36,764 nucleotides of DNA, from assembly GCA_029262155.1 (NCBI GenBank), contig JAJCZW010000025.1:1-36764 (forward strand), in the 5' to 3' direction. This document shows, in pieces, positions 15,625-23,383 of this stretch. The position numbers were made by a program, and so were the translations under genes. Position 1 is the first letter of the stretch. Each line of letters opens with the position of its first letter. Under the pieces are notes generated by a model that was not told the DNA's origin, searched no databases, and was given only the letters and a program-made list of their open reading frames with translations. Source of the DNA: Gemmatimonadota bacterium (GTDB lineage: Bacteria; Gemmatimonadota; Gemmatimonadetes; Gemmatimonadales; GWC2-71-9).

Positions 15625-17423
15625 TCGACTGCCTCCTTCCAAACCGGTTGATCCTTCTTGTGTAAGAGGAACGGCCAGAGCACCAAGGCATCCATATCTG
15701 TACGCATAAAGCACTGGTAGGCATCTTCCGGCGTACACACGATGGGCTCACCCCGCACGTTGAACGACGTATTGATCACAACCGGGCACCCGGTCAGACG
15801 ATCGAACGCGGCGATGAGGTCGTAGTAAGGTCGACATGTGTCTCGCTCCACGGTTTGCACCCGGGCCGAATAGTCGATATGCGTCACCGCGGGGATGTCA
15901 GACCGGGGAACATTGAGTTGTTCAATCCCCCACAATCGTTGTTGTCCTTCGGTCATCGGAATCTGACGTTCGGTCTTCACTGGAGCAACGAGGAGCATAT
16001 AGGGAGACGCCTGATCCAACTCAAACCACTCGGCGACCCGTTCACGCAACACGCTCGGGGCAAACGGACGGAACCCCTCCCTGAATTTGATCTTGAGATT
16101 CATTTGCGCCTGCATGGTGGTGCTGCGCGGATCGCCCAAGATGCTCCGCGCGCCAAGGGCACGGGGGCCAAATTCCATGCGCCCTTCGAACCACCCGACC
16201 ACCTTCTCGTCCGCCAGTAAGGCCGCGGTCTGTTCGGCCAGAGGAGACGGGTCCAACCGCACATAGGATGCGCCGAACGTGCGGAGACTGGCCTCGATCT
16301 CATCCGGCGAGAAGGACGGCCCCAAACGAGCACCCTGCATCTGGTCTCGCCCAGTGGTAGGTGTAGCTCTTGGTTTGTCGAGCCATCGATGCCATGCGAG
16401 TTGGGCGACCCCGAGCGCACCACCGGCGTCGCCCGCGGCCGGTTGAATCCACAACTCCTCGAAGGGACCCTCCCGGAGGACGCGACCATTCCCCACACAG
16501 TTCAGTGCGACACCACCGGCGAGGCAGAGTCTGGGAAGTCCCGTTTCCTGGTGAGCCGTACGCGCCATCCTGAGCATCACCTCTTCGCATACAACCTGCA
16601 CCGACCGAGCTAGGTCCATCTCCCGCGTCGTCAATTTGCTTTCCGGCCGTCTGGGCGCACCGCCAAAGAGTGTGTGAAAGGCCTCACTCGTCATCGTGAG
16701 CCCGTCCACGTAGTTGAAGTACTGTTGGTCAAGGCGGAACGAACCGTCGTCCCGAAGGTCCATCAGTTTATCCAGAATCAGATCGACGTACTTCGGCGTA
16801 CCGTACGGTGCCAGCCCCATCACCTTGTATTCACCAGAGTTCACCTTGAACCCGGTGTAATAGGTGAACGCGGAGTAGAGGAGACCGAGTGAATCCGGCC
16901 AGTGCATCTCCTGCAGAATCTCAATCTCGCTGCCGTGACCAACTCCAAGAGACGTCGTCGCCCACTCCCCCACACCATCAATGGTCAGGATCGCCGCGTC
17001 CTCGAACGGTGAAGGGTAAAAGGCACTTGCGGCGTGCGATTCGTGGTGCTCAGCGTATGCGATATCGCCGTCCCACGTGAGTGCTCGCCGAACCTGACGA
17101 TCGAGAAAGAGCTTTTCGGTTGCCCAGAGCGGCGCGGCCAAGCGAAACGAACCGAACCCAGATGGTGCCGCGCTTAGATAGGACTCGAGAATTCGCTCGA
17201 ATTTGAGTATCGGCTTGTCGTAGAACCCAACCACCTGGAGATCGGGAACATCGATCCCGGCGGTGTCGAGACAGTATCTCACAGCATGGTCGGGGAAGGA
17301 AGCATCACCCTTGACCCTGGTGAAGCGTTCTTCCTGCGCAGCAGCAACGATCTCGCCGTCGGCGAGCAGGGCCGCAGCGCTATCGTGATAATAGGCGGAG
17401 ATGCCGAGTACATAACCGGTCAC
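15597..17423 (-). CDS. O-carbamoyltransferase (NodU/TobZ/SxtI family)
   Basis: The 608-residue enzyme has the two-domain layout of the family. The N-terminal Kae1-like domain has GISAYYHDSAAAL, the conserved HHESHAASAF (about 126-135) and TIDGVGEWATTS; the C-terminal YrdC-like part has WFEGRMEFGPRALGARSIL and VINTSFNVRGEPIVCTPEDA. It uses carbamoyl phosphate and ATP to make a carbamoyl-adenylate and moves the carbamoyl group to a hydroxyl of a sugar or natural product. I start at the GTG at 17423, which overlaps the preceding small frame's stop as GTGA; a TTG at 17444 would add 7 residues. The acceptor is unknown; the MBOAT and SGNH genes around it point to a surface glycan. Confidence 0.93.
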   Translation of the reverse strand: MTGYVLGISAYYHDSAAALLADGEIVAAAQEERFTRVKGDASFPDHAVRYCLDTAGIDVPDLQVVGFYDKPILKFERILESYLSAAPSGFGSFRLAAPLWATEKLFLDRQVRRALTWDGDIAYAEHHESHAASAFYPSPFEDAAILTIDGVGEWATTSLGVGHGSEIEILQEMHWPDSLGLLYSAFTYYTGFKVNSGEYKVMGLAPYGTPKYVDLILDKLMDLRDDGSFRLDQQYFNYVDGLTMTSEAFHTLFGGAPRRPESKLTTREMDLARSVQVVCEEVMLRMARTAHQETGLPRLCLAGGVALNCVGNGRVLREGPFEELWIQPAAGDAGGALGVAQLAWHRWLDKPRATPTTGRDQMQGARLGPSFSPDEIEASLRTFGASYVRLDPSPLAEQTAALLADEKVVGWFEGRMEFGPRALGARSILGDPRSTTMQAQMNLKIKFREGFRPFAPSVLRERVAEWFELDQASPYMLLVAPVKTERQIPMTEGQQRLWGIEQLNVPRSDIPAVTHIDYSARVQTVERDTCRPYYDLIAAFDRLTGCPVVINTSFNVRGEPIVCTPEDAYQCFMRTDMDALVLWPFLLHKKDQPVWKEAVDWRTTIQPD

Positions 17424-17656
17424 ACCAACTCCATGACTGCCCAACTCCGTACGATGTGTCCGGAGAGAGGATCGTTGGGGCCTACGAATAAATCGCTACC
17501 GGGACGGGTACCGAGGGCATCGTGTTGCGCCGTCACAACATCGGGGGCCGCCCGCGTCGGATCGTGCAAGAAACGGGCTAGCCTGCGCCGTCCTCCAATC
17601 GTCTCAATACCCGCGCGGCCAGCCACAAGTGAACGTCTATGGGCGTTGTGGGTCAA
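17420..17656 (-). CDS. Possible small protein of unknown function (78 residues)
   Basis: An open frame fills the 213-base gap between two genes of the cluster. It overlaps the gene before it by 20 bases and ends GTGTGA across the carbamoyltransferase GTG start. That packing fits an operon gene. The sequence (start MTHNAHRRSLVAGRAG, end VRSWAVMELV) is Arg-rich, has no membrane segment, and I do not recognise it. Codon use is less GC-biased at third positions than in its neighbours, so it could also be a leader region whose open frame is accidental. Confidence 0.4.
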   Translation of the reverse strand: MTHNAHRRSLVAGRAGIETIGGRRRLARFLHDPTRAAPDVVTAQHDALGTRPGSDLFVGPNDPLSGHIVRSWAVMELV

Positions 17657-18662
17657 CCGGATCGATCATCGCCTGCGTCCGCTCGGCGACGGCCCTCGTA
17701 TAGGCCGGTACATCATGTTCATCGAGATGGTCGAGGTCAGCGCAGCGCCATTCCCTATCGAGCGCGGGATCGGTGTCATCAAGGAACACAGCATCGATCG
17801 TCTGACGAGCCACCTCCCAGTAATCGACCCGGGGATACCGGATCTCCTCTAGATCGCGAACCTCTCCGCAGGTCGGTATGAGCAGGAACACAACCTTGCC
17901 ACCGCGCAAGTGAATCGCATTCACGTCCTCGCGAAGACCAGCCAGAATACTATCCCGTTCCGCGACGGTATCGTCCGCTCCCTCATTCAGGTAGGTGTCG
18001 CGAAGATCTTTCGAGAAGGGGTTTCGCGGGCTGAACCGATGGGCATGGAATCGGTCGTCGCGGGCAGTGGAATTGGGAACACGCGGGAGCCTACCTCGCA
18101 GTGCCGCGGAGAGGAGACCAGGCCAATTCAAGTCCGGGTGTCGGAGCGGAAGGCGTGGGGCACGACGACGAAGCCATCCCTCCCAACGACGCGACGGGCT
18201 GCTCTGGAGTGTCTTCCAGGCATCCTGCGCAGCAGCAAAGTTTTGGTTTCCGAGCCGTGCGTTCCGTCGGAGATTGAAGATCCAATACGGTGCGAAATCC
18301 ACCAGCACCGTACCAACGAAGGACGGGTCATGGGCCAGCAGATCCAGCGTTTGTTCGGGCGAGACACCGAGGAGTCCGAGGTGAATCAGTGGGTGTCCCG
18401 ATGTCACTTTCCACACCGATGGATCCAGCGCGGACAACGACCTGGATGTACCGACCACCACGGTGGAGTGGGAGGTCACGGTCATCTTGGCCAAAGCCCA
18501 TCGTTCCGGTGTGTCGCGGACACCTGATTGGAACCCGCGTCTGCTCCAGCCGGCAGTCCAGAGGCCGGCGAGGACAACCACGATCACCAGGCCCCCGAGC
18601 CATACCGGCCCAGGATCGTGAACCGGTGTCCGGCGTCTAGAACTGGAAGTAGATGAAGGCAC
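17637..18662 (-). CDS. Membrane-anchored SGNH-like protein of the MBOAT cluster
   Basis: A 341-residue protein with one N-terminal membrane helix (about 19-38) and an outward domain. TVVVGTSRSLSALDP (residues 68-81) looks like block I of DltD/AlgJ-type SGNH proteins, with Ser73 or Ser75 as possible nucleophile. DLDHLDEHD (about 309-317) supplies an Asp-x-x-His-like block V. The middle blocks are weak. The GTG start at 18662 overlaps the MBOAT gene by 26 bases. Proteins of this kind usually work with the adjacent MBOAT protein, taking the acyl group across the membrane and placing it on a polymer. Confidence 0.72.
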   Translation of the reverse strand: MPSSTSSSRRRTPVHDPGPVWLGGLVIVVVLAGLWTAGWSRRGFQSGVRDTPERWALAKMTVTSHSTVVVGTSRSLSALDPSVWKVTSGHPLIHLGLLGVSPEQTLDLLAHDPSFVGTVLVDFAPYWIFNLRRNARLGNQNFAAAQDAWKTLQSSPSRRWEGWLRRRAPRLPLRHPDLNWPGLLSAALRGRLPRVPNSTARDDRFHAHRFSPRNPFSKDLRDTYLNEGADDTVAERDSILAGLREDVNAIHLRGGKVVFLLIPTCGEVRDLEEIRYPRVDYWEVARQTIDAVFLDDTDPALDREWRCADLDHLDEHDVPAYTRAVAERTQAMIDPVDPQRP

Positions 18663-20055
18663 GATCGTCCACCGTGGTGACAGCGAGTAGAAATGCCATG
18701 AACCCTACGAGACCAACCCGGAGCCAAACAGGAAACTGTTGCCAGCGCTCCTCAAAACTGGAATCACGCAGCCATGCGTGCCACCCGAGGAGGCCGATGG
18801 TGACCCCGACGACGAGGAGGACGTTCGCCGGCCCGATCACGATTGCCGAGTTCGTCACGAACCCCATCATCCCCAACGAAAGACTGAGCGCATCGCCCCA
18901 CGTTTCCGCCCGGAAAAAGACCCAGGTCAAGCACACACCGGCGTAGGTCGCCAGCATGATAAGCGGTCTCGCGCCCTTCCATCCCCCGAGGCGAACCAGT
19001 CGTGGGATGTTCCGAAGGTGGCGCTCAAGAAGGAGATACAGGCCATGTAACGCCCCCCAGATGACGAACCGCCATGCCGCCCCGTGCCAGAGACCGCCAA
19101 GCAACATCGTTACCATCAGATTGACGTCGGTACGACGCGGGCCCCGTCGATTCCCCCCCAAAGGGATGTAGAGATAATCCTTGAGCCACGACGACAGTGA
19201 GATGTGCCATCGCTTCCAAAAATCTGAGAACCCTCGGGCGGCGTAGGGTGCCCGAAAGTTATCCGGCAGCTCGAACCCTAACATAAGAGCCACCCCAATC
19301 GCGCAGGTCGAGTACCCTGCGAAATCAAAGAGGATCTGGGCGGAGAACGCGAGCGTCCCGATCCACGCATCAAGGAACCCGGCGCGCCCCGCATCGGCGT
19401 ACACGAGATCCGCAATCGGTGCCATCAACGCGTCGGCCAGAATCACCTTTTGAAAGAGCCCAACCAGGAGGAGTGTCGCGCCCCAACTGATCTCGCGACT
19501 GGTTGCCCGACGCGGAGTCAGGCATTGGGGCAGGAAATGGGAGGCACGCACAATCGGCCCGGCGACCAATTGGGGAAAGAAGGAGACGAAGAGGGCGAAA
19601 TCGAGGAAGGAGTGCCACGGTTCAATCTTCTGTCGATAGACATCGATCGTGTACGATAAGGTCTGAAACGTATAGAAGGAAATGCCAACGGGCAGCACCA
19701 CATTCCATGACATCGGCTCGAACGGTACCCCCAATGCATCCATGGCCAGGCTAAAGTTGTGAATCAGAAAGTTGCCATACTTGAATGCCGCCAACACGCC
19801 CAGGTTGGATGTGAGGCTGGTGATCAGCAGGAGCTTGCGTCGCCCTGCAGTTGAGCCTGGCATGGCACGGCCAACGCTCCAATCGATTACCGTGGATCCG
19901 ACGAGGAGGAGAGCGAAGGGGGGATTCCATGCTGCGTAGAAGAGGTATGATCCTGCCAAGAGCGCAAACTTCCGAACCGACCAGGGCGCCCGCGTCCGGT
20001 GGAAACCGAACACGATGGCAAAAAAGACGAAGAAGGTTAGGGATTGAAAAATCAA
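18637..20055 (-). CDS. MBOAT-family membrane O-acyltransferase (AlgI/DltB-like)
   Basis: A 472-residue polytopic protein. The MBOAT landmarks are VLPVGISFYTFQTLSY (about 120-135), the loop FWKRWHISLSSWLKDYLYIPLGG (279-301) and the catalytic histidine His324 in GGLWHGAAW. It takes an acyl group from a cytoplasmic donor to an acceptor on the outer side, with an SGNH partner. The frame begins at a TTG (20055) with only a poor ribosome site. It is the first gene of the cluster. The 200 bases upstream of it hold no gene; no clear promoter could be picked. Confidence 0.92.
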   Translation of the reverse strand: MIFQSLTFFVFFAIVFGFHRTRAPWSVRKFALLAGSYLFYAAWNPPFALLLVGSTVIDWSVGRAMPGSTAGRRKLLLITSLTSNLGVLAAFKYGNFLIHNFSLAMDALGVPFEPMSWNVVLPVGISFYTFQTLSYTIDVYRQKIEPWHSFLDFALFVSFFPQLVAGPIVRASHFLPQCLTPRRATSREISWGATLLLVGLFQKVILADALMAPIADLVYADAGRAGFLDAWIGTLAFSAQILFDFAGYSTCAIGVALMLGFELPDNFRAPYAARGFSDFWKRWHISLSSWLKDYLYIPLGGNRRGPRRTDVNLMVTMLLGGLWHGAAWRFVIWGALHGLYLLLERHLRNIPRLVRLGGWKGARPLIMLATYAGVCLTWVFFRAETWGDALSLSLGMMGFVTNSAIVIGPANVLLVVGVTIGLLGWHAWLRDSSFEERWQQFPVWLRVGLVGFMAFLLAVTTVDDRAFIYFQF

Positions 20056-20262
20056 TGCAGCCCCGAGAGGAGGATTCCGAAAGGCGGAACAGCGCTACGA
20101 CAACGCAACCTTCCCCTCAAGGAAGGCATCCCGCGAGACCCTATAGGAAGGACTAGAAAAGCAAGATCTAGGCCAATTCGGGGCGGACGAAGAGCACCAG
20201 GGCGCCTGAGAACGGACCGCCCGAGTAGGACTCAGCCGAGCCGTTGGGTTCCGGTGTGGCGT

Positions 20263-20302
20263 CCCCGCCCAAGGCTGGATTCTACCCAGCCTCGGGTCGG
20301 GG
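20263..20302 (-). terminator. Strong hairpin after the MscS-like gene
   Basis: An outer stem pairs CCCCGCCC (20263-20270) with GGG-T-CGGGG (20294-20302, one bulged T). After one A/C mismatch an inner stem pairs AGGCTGG with CCAGCCT around a 7-base loop. Fifteen base pairs in all, 27 bases past the stop of the mechanosensitive channel gene. There is no T-run, so it could act with Rho or as an RNA-stability element. Confidence 0.55.
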
Positions 20303-20329
20303 CACCATCACTCCTTGGCCGGAGGAGCC

Positions 20330-21175
20330 CTATCCCAGATCTCCACCGGACTTGGCACTCGAGGTAACGACGAGTTGGAGGAGTTTGGCGTTGGGCACGT
20401 GTAGCTGCTCTCCACTCCCCTTCCGAAGGGTCGTCGTGACCGCACCCACCTCGGCGAGCATCCCCGAGTTCTCCTCCACGGTAACCTGACACCCTGGCTC
20501 AAGGAGATCGCGGGCGTAGATCCCAGCGATCAGGTTGTGGACCACTTCCCGGGTTCCAAGACCCACGGTGATGGCCAGGGCGGCTCCAACCGTAATCAGG
20601 ACCACCAAGAGCACTGCGTTGAGGAGTTGAGTCTCGATCCGAAGCTGAGTCACGGCAACGCTTGCAATAATCACAATGAGGAGACCATGCACCAGACTCG
20701 ACACGACGTTGGCATGGTCCACGCCCAGCCCGGCGGCGCCAGCCCGGACCACATCGCGAACCAGCCGTGCAACCAACAAACCAACCACTGTCACCACGGT
20801 GGCCCCGATGACGTTCGGGAGATACCCGACCATCCCCGTGATCGTCTGGGAGACGACGGTCAGGCCAAGAGTCTCCGCTGCCGAAACCAAGAACGTCAAC
20901 ATCAGGATCCAAAACACTAACCGTCCCACAAACTCAGACGGCGCACCACTAATCTGGGCCCGCTGCAGGACGGTCTGAACACCGGCTCGCTCCAACGCCC
21001 GGTCAAGGCCTATCCGCCGAAGGAGGACCGAAGCAATCCGCTGCACCAGTTTGGCCACCAAGTAGCCGACGCCGAGCAAAAGCAGCATGCCGACGAAGTC
21101 GGGGATGAAGGCGATGACCCGCGTCACCATCTGGGACATTGCCTCTAGGATCGTGTCAGTCCAATTCCAGGTCAT
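20330..21175 (-). CDS. MscS-like mechanosensitive channel family protein with conserved TM helix repeats
   Basis: A 281-residue membrane protein with at least four helices. Two copies of the conserved helix seen in CmpX-type channels are visible: IPDFVGMLLLLGVGYLVAKL (about 24-43) and LPNVIGATVVTVVGLLVARL (about 119-138). The C-terminal part, with GLGTREVVHNLIAGIYARDLLEPGCQVTV and LHVPNAKLLQ, matches the pore-lining helix and beta domain of MscS. It would open under membrane tension or gate small solutes. The ATG at 21175 overlaps the upstream small gene (ATGA), and it belongs to an operon led by an ECF sigma factor. Confidence 0.85.
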   Translation of the reverse strand: MTWNWTDTILEAMSQMVTRVIAFIPDFVGMLLLLGVGYLVAKLVQRIASVLLRRIGLDRALERAGVQTVLQRAQISGAPSEFVGRLVFWILMLTFLVSAAETLGLTVVSQTITGMVGYLPNVIGATVVTVVGLLVARLVRDVVRAGAAGLGVDHANVVSSLVHGLLIVIIASVAVTQLRIETQLLNAVLLVVLITVGAALAITVGLGTREVVHNLIAGIYARDLLEPGCQVTVEENSGMLAEVGAVTTTLRKGSGEQLHVPNAKLLQLVVTSSAKSGGDLG

Positions 21176-21408
21176 GTGGATCTCTCCCTGTGAGGGTCGG
21201 TCGGGGAGCCGCGCCGGATCCTCCGAGCAACGGCAAACCCCAGGAGGCCGAGTGCGAGCGCCAAGACGCCAAATCGGCCGAGTCCGAGATTCAAGAGATC
21301 TCGGGCGGCAACCCGTCTCCGGGTGCGCCGCAGAATCCGATTCAATCGCCTGTCATGACCTGCCGGATCGGGAAACGCCTCCCGGTCGCGATCAAAAAGC
21401 TCTTTCAT
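21172..21408 (-). CDS. Small single-helix membrane protein between sigma factor and channel
   Basis: A 78-residue protein with a charged, Arg-rich cytoplasmic-looking N-terminus (KELFDRDREAF, RRLNRILRRTRRR) and one membrane helix (about 43-61, LGRFGVLALALGLLGFAV). There is no zinc-binding HxxxCxxC motif, so it is not a standard ZAS anti-sigma factor. Its place, 40 bases after the sigma gene and overlapping the channel gene by 4 bases, makes a regulatory or channel-partner role possible. I do not recognise the family. Confidence 0.65.
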   Translation of the reverse strand: MKELFDRDREAFPDPAGHDRRLNRILRRTRRRVAARDLLNLGLGRFGVLALALGLLGFAVARRIRRGSPTDPHRERST

Positions 21409-21448
21409 ACGCCTCCATAATCATGGACCGGGGGAAACCGCGAAAAAG

Positions 21449-22051
21449 TCACAATGGGGGATCCGCGATCCCACGAAAACGTTCTTCTGCCCGGTACAGG
21501 CGCATCTTGGCCGCACTCAGGCTGACGCCCAAGACCTCAGCGAGTTCGTCAAAGGAGAGTTCAGCGACGTGGCGGAGAATCAAAACCTCACGGTCCGATT
21601 CTCCCAGCTGATCCAACACCTGTCCCACCACCCCGTGGTATCCACTGTCGATACCAACCGGTTCGACAACAGAGGGTGGCCCCTGTCGTTCTGCGTCGGC
21701 GTAGGTCTGGCCTCGTTCCTGCCGGACCTTGAGCTTGCGGTAGCGCGTGGCTGACTCATTCCGGGCGATCCGGAAGAGCCAGGTCCGGAATGACGAACGC
21801 CCTTCGAACCGTGGAAGGCCATGGAACACCCTCAGGAAGACGTCCTGCGTGACCTCTTCCGCATCATAGGGGGAGTTGAGGTATTGCGCGCACATCCGAT
21901 AGACGGTGGGTTCATAGCGGCGCACCAGGAGTGCAAACGCCGTCGCATCATAGGGAAGTTGTTGCTGGGCTTGGGCCACAAGCCGTGCGTCTGCCTCTGG
22001 CTCATCGATCGGGATGGCATGGTTCGCCGGTTGTGGAGTAGTGGACCCCAT
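21449..22051 (-). CDS. ECF-type RNA polymerase sigma factor
   Basis: A 200-residue group 4 sigma factor. Region 2 (about 37-110) has the core-binding/-10 motif AEEVTQDVFLRVF and RSSFRTWLFRIARNESATRYRK; region 4 (about 145-195) has LGESDREVLILRHVAELSFDELAEVLGVSLSAAKMRLYRAEERF, a helix-turn-helix for the -35. The linker is normal in length. The usual anti-sigma gene is not next to it; a 78-residue membrane protein and an MscS-like channel follow, so an envelope or osmotic signal is a reasonable guess. Confidence 0.92.
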   Translation of the reverse strand: MGSTTPQPANHAIPIDEPEADARLVAQAQQQLPYDATAFALLVRRYEPTVYRMCAQYLNSPYDAEEVTQDVFLRVFHGLPRFEGRSSFRTWLFRIARNESATRYRKLKVRQERGQTYADAERQGPPSVVEPVGIDSGYHGVVGQVLDQLGESDREVLILRHVAELSFDELAEVLGVSLSAAKMRLYRAEERFRGIADPPL

Positions 22052-22144
22052 GGCTCAAGAGGGTAGTGCCCGACGAGGGCCGCCGCCAGCGCTTCCGATT
22101 CCTCTCCGATGTGAAGCGTCAGTCGGCATCGGTGCCGGGAGCGG

Positions 22145-22176
22145 CTGTACGGACACTGCAGGCCGTGTCCGTACAG
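22145..22176 (-). terminator. 12-base perfect inverted repeat after the SnoaL-like gene
   Basis: CTGTACGGACAC and GTGTCCGTACAG pair perfectly around an 8-base loop, 20 bases beyond the stop of the SnoaL-like lipoprotein gene and about 95 bases upstream of the sigma factor start. No T-run follows. It is most likely a terminator, but the length and symmetry would also suit an operator for the sigma operon. Confidence 0.55.
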
Positions 22177-22196
22177 TTCAAAGTAAGGAGACCGCG

Positions 22197-22688
22197 CTAA
22201 TTCGATGCGGGCGGGGGAAGCGGCATCGATGCATGGTCCAGGAGATAGACCCACCTCCCGTCGCGCTCGGCCTTAACGTCGGTGTAGCGACCAATCAACT
22301 CCACCGGCTCGCCATCGGCGGTGGGAATGGAGATCCTCCACAAACCCCATCCAATCACGACGTCACCGGCCGCCATCAGATGCTTTTCGGTCAACTCCAG
22401 CTGGGCACCCGGCGCGGCGGCGAAAGAGAGGGCGTTGGCTTCCCGTATCGCGTCGTGACCACGGACCTCGAGCACATCGGGCAGATAGGAGACGACGTCG
22501 GGGCTATTCCAATAGAGGCCCGCCATCGCGTTGGCGTCGCCCTGGTTGAAGGCGGTGACAAAGGCTTCGTCCAACGCCTCAGCGGCGACCAACATCTCAT
22601 CGGTCGATTGAGTTGGCTCGGCGGTGCTGCAGGCAAGCGAAAGCACCATAACCGAACCAGCGAGTAGGCGGAGTGGGAGGGATCGCAC
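22197..22688 (-). CDS. Exported SnoaL/NTF2-like protein, probable lipoprotein
   Basis: From the GTG at 22688, which has AAGGAG 6 bases upstream, the protein has 163 residues. It begins with a signal segment (SLPLRLLAGSVMVLSLAC) ending in a cysteine that could be lipidated, although the residues before Cys are not a perfect lipobox. The remainder (EALDEAFVTAFNQGDANAMAGLY, RGHDAIREA, RYTDVKAERDGRWVYLLDHAS) is a typical SnoaL-like/DUF4440 cone fold. Such domains bind or turn over small molecules; the ligand is unknown. It is divergent from a DoxX gene. Confidence 0.82.
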   Translation of the reverse strand: MRSLPLRLLAGSVMVLSLACSTAEPTQSTDEMLVAAEALDEAFVTAFNQGDANAMAGLYWNSPDVVSYLPDVLEVRGHDAIREANALSFAAAPGAQLELTEKHLMAAGDVVIGWGLWRISIPTADGEPVELIGRYTDVKAERDGRWVYLLDHASMPLPPPASN

Positions 22689-22890
22689 GACAAACTCCTT
22701 TGCAAAAGGGTGCACACGGGCCAAGGAGAGATGGTACCGACAGGCCTGCCTATCGGGAAGGGACAAGACCCGCATCTCGGCACTGAAGCATCCGGGACAA
22801 ACCGGTCTTGCTTCCACGGCGTATACCCTCACCGGGCACGTCACCGCGGCGTGTGTCGAAGATATTTGTTCGCCAAGAAGGAGTTTCACG

Positions 22891-23277
22891 GTGCGGAAGG
22901 ACACGCTTGCTTGGGTACTCAGCCTGCTTCAGATACTGGTCGTCTTCATCTTCCTCTGGCATGGCATTCCCAAGGCGTTCAACCCCGCCGGTGCAATCAC
23001 CAAGTTTGAAGGCTGGGGCCTTCCCGGCATCCTTGGCCCGATCACCGGGTGGGTCGAAGTCGTGGCAACCACGCTGCTCTTCGTCCGCAAGACGCATCGG
23101 GTGGCTGTGGCGACTCTGGCTGGCGTGATCATGGGCGCTCTCATCACCGTGCAACTCCCCGGCGGGATGAAACCTGGGCTCGAACGGGATCTCCTGGTCC
23201 TCGGAATCCTTACCCTGCTCGCGGTGCAGGGCCCCGGGCGTCTCGCTCTGGGCAAGGAAGCTACTTCGGACCACTAA
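22891..23277 (+). CDS. DoxX-family small membrane protein
   Basis: A 128-residue protein with four membrane helices (about 7-26, 45-62, 70-87, 100-115). The stretches FIFLWHGIPKAFNP, FEGWGLPGILGPITGWVEVV and LPGGMKPGLERDLLVLG match the DoxX/DoxD-like family, which includes thiosulfate-quinone oxidoreductase subunits and many proteins of unknown role. The GTG at 22891 is set by AAGGAG with an 8-base spacer; the frame upstream of it is open but unrelated to the family. Confidence 0.85.
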   Translation: MRKDTLAWVLSLLQILVVFIFLWHGIPKAFNPAGAITKFEGWGLPGILGPITGWVEVVATTLLFVRKTHRVAVATLAGVIMGALITVQLPGGMKPGLERDLLVLGILTLLAVQGPGRLALGKEATSDH

Positions 23278-23284
23278 AGCTCAA

Positions 23285-23309
23285 GCGACACGCCTTCAGG
23301 ACGCGTCGC
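23285..23309 (+). terminator. Possible hairpin after the DoxX gene
   Basis: GCGAC and GTCGC pair at the ends, with two more pairs inside, 7 bases after the DoxX stop. Weak, no T-run. Confidence 0.28.
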
Positions 23310-23383
23310 CCGGGACTCTAGCCTACCCCGCCGGAGCGGGCTACCATAAGGAGAATCCCGCACCACTGCCGAGGAGATCACCC

